From assembly GCA_030040235.1 (NCBI GenBank), contig JASHUC010000372.1:1-11504 (forward strand): 11,504 nt of DNA. The letters are read 5' to 3'. A program made the position numbers and the translations under genes. The notes under the pieces are model-generated. The model searched no databases. It had not been told where the DNA came from and worked only from the letters and a program-made list of their open reading frames with translations. This document shows, one piece after another, positions 6,596 through 11,504 of this stretch (positions are counted from its first letter, which is position 1; every line of letters starts with the position of its first letter). The DNA comes from Gammaproteobacteria bacterium. Lineage in GTDB: Bacteria; Pseudomonadota; Gammaproteobacteria; Steroidobacterales; Steroidobacteraceae.

Positions 6596-7234
6596 ATGAC
6601 GCGTTACGTGCTTCCCGATCTCGAGTACGACTACGGCGCGCTCGAGCCGCACATCTCCGGGCGCATCATGGAGCTGCACCACGGAAAGCATCACAAGGCC
6701 TACGTCGACGGCGCCAACAAGGCGCTCGAGCAGCTGCAGGAGGCTCGCCAGAAGGGCAGCTACGACAACGTGGCCAACCTCGCGCGGGCGCTCGCCTTCA
6801 ACGTCTCCGGCCACGTGCTGCACAGCCTGTTCTGGCGCAATCTGGCGCCCAAGGCGGGCGGACGTCCCACCGGCGAGCTCGCTCAGGCGCTCGATCGGCA
6901 TTTCGGCAGCTTCGATGCCTTCAAGCAGCAGCTGTCGAAGACCGCCGCGACGATCATGGGCTCGGGTTGGGCGGCGCTGATGTGGGACACGATGTCCGCG
7001 CAGCTCCTCATCGCGCAGATTCACGATCACCAGTCGAGCACCGTAGAGGGTGCGGTGCCGATTCTGGTGCTCGACGCCTGGGAGCACGCCTACTACCTGC
7101 AATACCAGAACGAGAAGGCCAAGTTCTTCGAGGCGGTCTGGAACGTGTGGAACTGGAACGACGTGGCCGCGCGGTTCAGCGATGCGCGACGCTTCGGGCT
7201 GCACGTGAAGAACGTCGCGGAGCTCGCCGCCTGA
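6596..7234 (+). CDS. Fe/Mn-family superoxide dismutase (mycobacterial SodA-like)
   Basis: It converts superoxide to oxygen and hydrogen peroxide in the cytoplasm (no signal peptide). It has 212 residues. Metal ligands are His28 (MELHHGKHH), His76 (SGHVLHSLFW), Asp160 and His164 (DAWEHAYYLQY). Its sequence is closer, from memory, to Mycobacterium tuberculosis SodA than to enterobacterial SodB: shared blocks include DYGALEPHISG, GSGWAAL and IHDHQ. His145, next to Gln146, matches the residue linked to iron preference in the M. tuberculosis enzyme; the SGH motif at 71-73 is like Mn enzymes. Metal use is therefore undecided and I give no sodA/sodB symbol. A strong AAGGAG (6584-6589) lies 6 nt before the ATG. 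It is divergent from the acyltransferase gene; a palindromic GC-rich spacer follows. Confidence 0.97.
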   Translation: MTRYVLPDLEYDYGALEPHISGRIMELHHGKHHKAYVDGANKALEQLQEARQKGSYDNVANLARALAFNVSGHVLHSLFWRNLAPKAGGRPTGELAQALDRHFGSFDAFKQQLSKTAATIMGSGWAALMWDTMSAQLLIAQIHDHQSSTVEGAVPILVLDAWEHAYYLQYQNEKAKFFEAVWNVWNWNDVAARFSDARRFGLHVKNVAELAA

Positions 7235-7309
7235 AAGTGCTCCGCGCCCCGGGGCCGCGTGCCCCGGGGAGCCGGCCGAACCGGGGCGGCGGGCGCCGGC
7301 ATAGCACTT
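7235..7309 (+). other. Long imperfect stem-loop between SOD and GH15 genes
   Basis: The outer arms AAGTGCT (7235-7241) and AGCACTT (7303-7309) are exact inverse complements. Inside them CCGCGCCCCGG (from 7242) nearly pairs with CCGGGGCGGCGG (7281-7292). Two copies of the self-palindrome CCCCGGGG lie at 7247-7254 and 7262-7269 and can pair with each other over a 7-nt loop. No T-run follows, so it is not a textbook intrinsic terminator; it could be an mRNA 3'-end stabiliser or an attenuating structure before the next gene. Confidence 0.5.
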
Positions 7310-7329
7310 GCTGATCCTCGGGCGCAGCC

Positions 7330-9177
7330 ATGCGCCGGACCAGTTACCCCCCTCTTGCCGACTACGCGTTGATCGGGGACTGTCACTCGGCCGCCCTGGT
7401 CTCCCGGCGCGGCTCGATCGACTGGTGCTGCCTGCCGCGTTTCGACAGCGAGAGCTGCCTCGGGCGGCTGCTCGACTGGGAAAACGGCGGCTATTTCGAA
7501 GTGTGCCCGCGCGAGCGCTGCGCGGTGCGCCGGGAGTACCTCGAGAACACCCTCATCCTGGTGACGACCTTCACCTCGGGATCGAACCAGGCGCGGCTCA
7601 TCGACTTCTTCGCGATGCGCGAGGGCGGACGCACGCATCCGCGCCGCGAGCTCGTGCGGATCATCGAGGGAGTGAAGGGCCGGATGGCCTTCACGTTCCG
7701 CATCGTGCCGCGTTTCGATTTCGGCGAGGTGAGGCCGTGGATCTATCGCGCCCACCATTCGGGCTTCGTCGCGGCCGGCGGCAATACCGGGGTCATCATC
7801 TTCGGTGACGTGCCGCTCGAGAGTAGAGTCTCGCACGAGCTCGGCGGTGAAGCCGAGGTGAGGCCCGGCGAGCGGCGGCACGTCGCGTTTCAATTCGTCG
7901 CGCCGGAGGACCTGCACGTGGCGGCTGCGCGCGCCGAGGCGCGCGACCAGCTCGCCTCGCATTACGAGGAGACGCTCGGCTGGTGGCGGGCCTGGGCCTC
8001 CAAGCTCGCGTATCCGCAGAGGGACGGAAGGGGCATCGTGCGCTCGGCGATCGTGCTCAAGGCGCTCACCTATGCGCCGACCGGCGCGATCATCGCTGCG
8101 CCCACTACGTCCTTGCCGGAGCAATCGGGTGGACCGCGCAACTGGGACTACCGGTTCAGCTGGATACGCGACTCGGTGTTCACGGTTCACGCGCTCTCGG
8201 AGCTCGGGCTCGAGGCCGAGGCCGACGGCTTCCGCCGCTTCATTCAGCGCAGCTCCGCCGGCAACGTCGAGGATCTGCAGGTGCTCTACGCCGTGGACGG
8301 CCGGCGCCGGCTGGTCGAGATCGAGCTCGAGCAACTCGAGGGCTGGCGCCGCTCACATCCGGTGCGCATCGGCAACGCTGCGGCGCACCAGTACCAGGCC
8401 GACATGTTCGGGCTCGTGCTCGAGCTCTCGTGGCGCTGGAGCGAGCGCGGCCGCCACCACGCCGAGGAGTATTGGGCGTTTCTACGCGGCATCGTCGAGG
8501 CCGCGATCGGGAAGTGGCATCTGCCGGACCGGGGTATCTGGGAGATCCGCTCGCGGCCTCGCCACTTCGTGCATTCCAAGGTGATGTGCTGGGCGGCGGT
8601 GAACCGGGGCATTGCGCTTGCGGAGCGCTACTCGCTTCCCGCGCCCGTGGAGCGCTGGCGCGCCGCGCGCGAGCAGATCCGCGCGGCGATCGAGTCCCGC
8701 GGGCTGGACTCGAAGCGCCGTCACTTCGTGCAGCGCTTCGGCAGCGACGATGTCGATGCCGCGCTGCTCCTGCTGCCGAGCGTCGAGTTCGTCGCCTACG
8801 ATGATGAGCGAATGATGCGTACGGTCGATGAGATTCGGCGGCGCCTTCGCGATCGCGGTCTGATCCTGCGCTACCGGACCGAGGACGGCCTGCCGCGCGG
8901 GGAAGGCGTATTCCTCCCGTGCACGTTCTGGCTCGCCGAGTGCCTCGCGCATCAGGGCCGCCGCCGCGAGGCCCGCAGGCTGTTCGCCCGCGCGAGCGCC
9001 TGCGCGAACGAGCTCGGGCTATTTGCCGAGGAATACGACGTGCGCGCCCGCGAGCTGCTCGGCAATTTCCCGCAGGGGCTCACTCATCTCGCCCATATCT
9101 CGGCGGCTCTGGCTCTGAACGGCAAGCTCGCGCCCCGCATGCCGACCGAGCCGGCACCTCCCGCTGCGCGGCCCTGA
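7330..9177 (+). CDS. GH15 family glycoside hydrolase (trehalase/glucoamylase-like)
   Basis: GH15 enzymes remove glucose with inversion from alpha-glucosides. The 615 residues comprise an N-terminal trehalase-like beta-sandwich domain (about 1-215, opening YPPLADYALIGDCHSAALVS and SIDWCCLPRFDS) and an (alpha/alpha)6 barrel. Substrate-pocket and catalytic signatures are present: NWDYRFSWIRD at 271-281, LPDRGIWEIR with the likely general acid Glu405, and AEEYD with the likely general base Glu567 or Glu568, followed by GNFPQGLTHL at 578-587. No signal peptide is seen, so it is cytoplasmic, which favours trehalose or short intracellular glucans over external starch. Mycobacterial trehalases of this family are the best known relatives. 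The ATG at 7330 lacks a clear ribosome site. It follows the SOD gene by 95 bp; a shared transcript is possible. Confidence 0.92.
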   Translation: MRRTSYPPLADYALIGDCHSAALVSRRGSIDWCCLPRFDSESCLGRLLDWENGGYFEVCPRERCAVRREYLENTLILVTTFTSGSNQARLIDFFAMREGGRTHPRRELVRIIEGVKGRMAFTFRIVPRFDFGEVRPWIYRAHHSGFVAAGGNTGVIIFGDVPLESRVSHELGGEAEVRPGERRHVAFQFVAPEDLHVAAARAEARDQLASHYEETLGWWRAWASKLAYPQRDGRGIVRSAIVLKALTYAPTGAIIAAPTTSLPEQSGGPRNWDYRFSWIRDSVFTVHALSELGLEAEADGFRRFIQRSSAGNVEDLQVLYAVDGRRRLVEIELEQLEGWRRSHPVRIGNAAAHQYQADMFGLVLELSWRWSERGRHHAEEYWAFLRGIVEAAIGKWHLPDRGIWEIRSRPRHFVHSKVMCWAAVNRGIALAERYSLPAPVERWRAAREQIRAAIESRGLDSKRRHFVQRFGSDDVDAALLLLPSVEFVAYDDERMMRTVDEIRRRLRDRGLILRYRTEDGLPRGEGVFLPCTFWLAECLAHQGRRREARRLFARASACANELGLFAEEYDVRARELLGNFPQGLTHLAHISAALALNGKLAPRMPTEPAPPAARP

Positions 9178-9181
9178 AGCG

Positions 9182-9187
9182 GATAAT
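9182..9187 (+). promoter_or_regulatory. -10-like GATAAT just before the small membrane protein
   Basis: GATAAT (or TAATGC at 9184-9189) lies 6 nt before the ATG at 9194, so a transcript from it would start at the start codon. There is no Shine-Dalgarno for this gene and no good -35. Confidence 0.3.
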
Positions 9188-9193
9188 GCTCCC

Positions 9194-9541
9194 ATGCCGC
9201 TCGCACAGGATCTCGCCTCGGCGATCGCGGCGGTGTTCATCGTCGGAATGATCTGGCTGCGAACCCGCGTGCACTATGCGGGACGCCGCGCCCGCCTCGA
9301 GCTCACGCGCGCCGGCCGTGTCTACTTCGCGGCCGTGTTTGCGGTGCTCCTGGCCGGCTGGTTTCTTGCGCCCCCGCTCGGCCGCTCGCTCTGGCCGGCG
9401 GCCGCCTCCCCAGGGGTCGAGCCCGACGCCGTCCTCACGCGCGTCATCTGGTTTCTCGCGGCGTACTACCTCTTCGTCGTGATCCACCGCGTGCTCAAAA
9501 GCCGGCGCCTCGAGGTATTTCGTCCCACCGAGGCGCTCTGA
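9194..9541 (+). CDS. Small three-helix inner-membrane protein, unknown function
   Basis: This 115-residue protein is not one I can name. Hydrophobic segments lie at about 5-22, 45-61 and 83-98. They are separated by Arg-rich loops (LRTRVHYAGRRARLELTRAGR at 22-42; RVLKSRRLEVFRP near the C-terminus), giving three membrane helices; by the positive-inside rule the first loop and the C-terminus would be cytoplasmic. It starts 16 bp after the GH15 gene stop and may be co-transcribed with it, or have its own leaderless transcript. It converges with hslU with only 3 bp between stop codons. Codon use fits the neighbours, and the frame is fully open, so it is likely real. Confidence 0.65.
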   Translation: MPLAQDLASAIAAVFIVGMIWLRTRVHYAGRRARLELTRAGRVYFAAVFAVLLAGWFLAPPLGRSLWPAAASPGVEPDAVLTRVIWFLAAYYLFVVIHRVLKSRRLEVFRPTEAL

Positions 9542-9544
9542 GCG

Positions 9545-10909
9545 TCAGAGGATGTAGCGGCTCAGGTCCTCATCCTTCACGAGATTCCCGAGATGATCGT
9601 CGACGTACCGCGCATCGACGGTGACTGCCGCGCCGCTCTGCTCGGTGGCTTCGTACGAGACCGCCTCGAGCAACCGCTCCATCACGGTGTGCAGGCGCCG
9701 GGCGCCGATATTCTCCGTGCGCTCGTTCACCTGGAAGGCGATCTCCGCGATGCGGCGCACGCCGTCCCTGGAGAACTCGACCTTGACGTTCTCGGTGGCG
9801 AGCAGCGCCTTGTACTGCGCCGTGAGCGAAGCGTCGGGCTCGGTGAGGATGCGCACGAAATCCTCGACCTTGAGCGAGTCGAGCTCGACTCGGATCGGCA
9901 GGCGCCCCTGGAGCTCCGGAATGAGATCCGAGGGCTTGGCGAGATGGAATGCTCCGGAGGCGATGAACAGCACGTGGTCGGTCTTCACCGGCCCGTATTT
10001 GGTTGCAACGGTCGAGCCCTCGACGAGCGGCAGCAGGTCGCGCTGGACTCCCTCGCGCGAGACGTCCGCCCCGATCGTCTCCTGCCGGCGTGTGACCTTG
10101 TCGATCTCGTCGATGAAGACGATGCCGTTCTGCTCGGCGTTCGCGAGCGCTTTGACCTTGAGCTCATCCTCGTTGATGAGCTTGGCGGCCTCCTCGTCGG
10201 TGAGCAACTTGAGCGCCTCGCGCACCTTCACCTTGCGCGTGCGGGTGCGGTTGCCGCCGAGGCTCTGGAACATGCTCTGCAGTTGCTGCTGCATCTCCTC
10301 CATCCCCGGGGGCGCCATGATCTCGACGCCCATCGGCAGCATGCGCAACTCCACCTCGATCTCGCGCTCATCGAGCTCCCCCCGGTGCAGCATGGCGCGG
10401 AATTTCTGGCGCGTCTCCACATCGCGCGGCTCGCGGGGCTCGTCGGTGGAGAAGCCCATCATGCGCGGCCGCGGCAGCAGCGCATCGAGCGCGCGTTCCT
10501 CGGCGGATTCCGCGGCGCGCTGACGCACCTTCTGCATCTCCTGCTCGCGAGTCATCTTGACGGCGACGTCCGCCAGGTCCTTGACGATCGAATCCACGTC
10601 GCGCCCGACGTAGCCCACCTCGGTGAACTTCGTCGCCTCGACCTTGACGAAAGGCGCATTCGCGAGCTTGGCGAGCCGGCGCGCGATCTCGGTCTTGCCG
10701 ACGCCGGTCGGTCCGATCATGAGGATGTTCTTCGGTGTGATCTCCTGGCGCAGCGGCTCCCCGACCTGCATGCGCCGCCAGCGGTTGCGCAGCGCAATGG
10801 CGACGGCACGCTTGGCGGCGTCCTGACCGATGATGTGCTTGTCGAGCTCCTGAACGATCTCGCGGGGGGTGAGCGCTTGGTTCACCTCGTCGTCTGAGAG
10901 GGCATCCAT
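9545..10909 (-). CDS. hslU: HslU, ATPase subunit of the HslUV protease
   Basis: HslU is the AAA+ hexameric unfoldase that feeds proteins such as SulA and misfolded substrates to the HslV peptidase. It has 454 residues (E. coli 443), the extra length being mostly an N-terminal extension of about 8 residues. Seen in order: [20 protein letters not shown]; Walker A GPTGVGKT at 66-73; pore loop GYVG at 99-102; the intermediate domain at about 110-240, with [14 protein letters not shown]; Walker B IVFIDEID at 263-270; [10 protein letters not shown] at 331-340; [15 protein letters not shown]; and C-terminal DLSRYIL (448-454), the tail that docks into HslV. All key residues are intact. It begins 5 bp after the hslV stop, so the two are one operon. 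Confidence 0.98.
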   Translation of the reverse strand: MDALSDDEVNQALTPREIVQELDKHIIGQDAAKRAVAIALRNRWRRMQVGEPLRQEITPKNILMIGPTGVGKTEIARRLAKLANAPFVKVEATKFTEVGYVGRDVDSIVKDLADVAVKMTREQEMQKVRQRAAESAEERALDALLPRPRMMGFSTDEPREPRDVETRQKFRAMLHRGELDEREIEVELRMLPMGVEIMAPPGMEEMQQQLQSMFQSLGGNRTRTRKVKVREALKLLTDEEAAKLINEDELKVKALANAEQNGIVFIDEIDKVTRRQETIGADVSREGVQRDLLPLVEGSTVATKYGPVKTDHVLFIASGAFHLAKPSDLIPELQGRLPIRVELDSLKVEDFVRILTEPDASLTAQYKALLATENVKVEFSRDGVRRIAEIAFQVNERTENIGARRLHTVMERLLEAVSYEATEQSGAAVTVDARYVDDHLGNLVKDEDLSRYIL

Positions 10910-10914
10910 ACGAT

Positions 10915-11457
10915 TTACTTCAGCTCGTCGATGATCAGGTTGCGGTTCGTGTAGATGCAGATGTCGGCGGCGATGCCGAGGGAGCGCTCGACGATGCCCC
11001 GCGCATCGAGCTCCGAGGCCTCGAGCAGCGCGCGGGCGGCGGCGAGCGCGAACGAGCCGCCCGAGCCGATCGCCGCGGCAGCGTGCTCGGGCTCGATCAG
11101 GTCGCCGTTGCCCGAGACGACGAACAGCTTCTCACGGTCCGCGACGAGCAGCAGCGCCTCGAGCCGGCGCAGGTAGCGATCGGAGCGCCAGTCCTTGGCG
11201 AGCTCGATGGCCGCGCGGGTGAGATTGCCGTGCTTCTCGAGCTTGCCCTCGAAGCGCTCGAACAGCGTAAAGGCATCGGCCGTGCCGCCCGCGAATCCGG
11301 CGAGCACCTTGTCGTTGTAGAGCCGGCGCACCTTGCGCGCGTTGCCCTTCATGACGGTGTTGCCGAGGGTGACCTGGCCGTCCCCGCCCATGGCAACCAC
11401 GCCGTTGCGGCGGACGGCGAGAATGGTCGTGCCATGGGGATCGAAGGTCGAAGTCAC
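10915..11457 (-). CDS. hslV: HslV, peptidase subunit of the HslUV protease
   Basis: HslV is the threonine peptidase of the bacterial proteasome-like HslUV complex, in the cytoplasm. The 180 residues start with GTG at 11457. The catalytic threonine is Thr10 in [10 protein letters not shown], so nine residues must be removed for activity; in E. coli only Met is removed. Lys42 equals catalytic Lys33 of the mature enzyme ([12 protein letters not shown]), and [37 protein letters not shown] and DICIYTNRN are all present. No in-frame start lies closer to Thr10 (the nearby ATG at 11437-11435 is out of frame), so the leader is real. Xanthomonad HslV, as I recall, has a similar short leader. The GTG overlaps the xerC stop. 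Confidence 0.98.
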   Translation of the reverse strand: MTSTFDPHGTTILAVRRNGVVAMGGDGQVTLGNTVMKGNARKVRRLYNDKVLAGFAGGTADAFTLFERFEGKLEKHGNLTRAAIELAKDWRSDRYLRRLEALLLVADREKLFVVSGNGDLIEPEHAAAAIGSGGSFALAAARALLEASELDARGIVERSLGIAADICIYTNRNLIIDELK

Positions 11458-11504
11458 GTTTTCCTGCGGGCGCGGGGGTGGGCTGCGTCGTAGATGCGGG
11501 CCAG
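11454..11504 (-). CDS. xerC: XerC tyrosine recombinase, C-terminal end only
   Basis: The last 16 codons and stop read [16 protein letters not shown], matching the typical XerC C-terminus ([15 protein letters not shown]) that follows the catalytic tyrosine. XerC with XerD resolves chromosome dimers at dif. The rest, including all catalytic residues, lies beyond the right edge. Its TGA (11456-11454) overlaps the hslV GTG in a GTGA junction, fitting the xerC-hslV-hslU order known from gammaproteobacteria such as Xanthomonas. The fragment is short, but the motif and context agree. Confidence 0.85.
   Translation of the reverse strand: MARIYDAAHPRARRKT
11462..11465 (-). promoter_or_regulatory. Ribosome binding site of hslV, inside the xerC end
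   Basis: On the minus strand AGGA (within GCAGGAAAAC) lies 4 nt before the GTG at 11457 and supports that start. It is embedded in the last codons of xerC, so hslV translation may be coupled to xerC. Confidence 0.55.

Noticed and set aside
7235..7309. Intrinsic terminator after SOD
   Set aside because: The stem is strong but no run of T follows the downstream arm, so I list it as a structured element, not as a terminator.
7093..8334. 413-codon minus-strand frame opposite SOD and GH15
   Set aside because: It spans the ends of two well-supported genes on the other strand and shows no domain.
9593..10897. 434-codon plus-strand frame opposite hslU
   Set aside because: It mirrors hslU codon for codon and has no start signal or family resemblance.
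1..11504. CRISPR array, mobile element, toxin-antitoxin or phage-defence system
   Set aside because: No short regular repeats with spacers, transposase, integrase core, tRNA or defence-type domain was seen; the only recombinase trace is the C-terminus of housekeeping xerC.

Overview
The window is high-GC bacterial chromosome, dense with genes and with no phage, IS, CRISPR, tRNA or rRNA signal. The partial xerC - hslV - hslU order, the short HslV leader before the catalytic Thr, and an ECF sigma / DUF3619-like / DUF3106 cluster suggest a high-GC gammaproteobacterium, perhaps Xanthomonadales, Nevskiales or Steroidobacter-like. This placement is inferred from gene content and recalled family features; no search was run.

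Layout. (1) 1-1938, minus: priA, the replication-restart helicase, cut by the left edge. (2) 2156-4221, plus: a four-gene cluster with an ECF-type sigma factor, a single-pass membrane protein (DUF3619-like, probable anti-sigma), a small secreted acidic protein, and a secreted Arg/Gln-rich DUF3106 protein built from 18-residue repeats. Start/stop overlaps join genes 1-2 and 3-4. (3) 4232-5140, minus: an exported, divergent cyclophilin, divergent from a small plus-strand lipoprotein (5216-5458). (4) 5474-6406, minus: an LpxL/HtrB-family acyltransferase. (5) 6596-7234, plus: an Fe/Mn superoxide dismutase resembling the mycobacterial type, then a GC-rich palindromic spacer, a GH15 trehalase/glucoamylase-like enzyme (7330-9177) and a small three-helix membrane protein (9194-9541). 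(6) 9545-11504, minus: hslU, hslV and the last 16 codons of xerC, whose stop overlaps the GTG start of hslV.

Much of the window serves the envelope and stress response: regulated periplasmic proteins, a periplasmic foldase-like protein, lipid A acylation, superoxide removal, possible trehalose turnover, and the HslUV heat-shock protease. The least understood part is the sigma-factor cluster, which looks like a self-contained envelope-signalling module. Three convergent gene pairs meet with only 3-15 bp between stop codons and no recognisable terminator.
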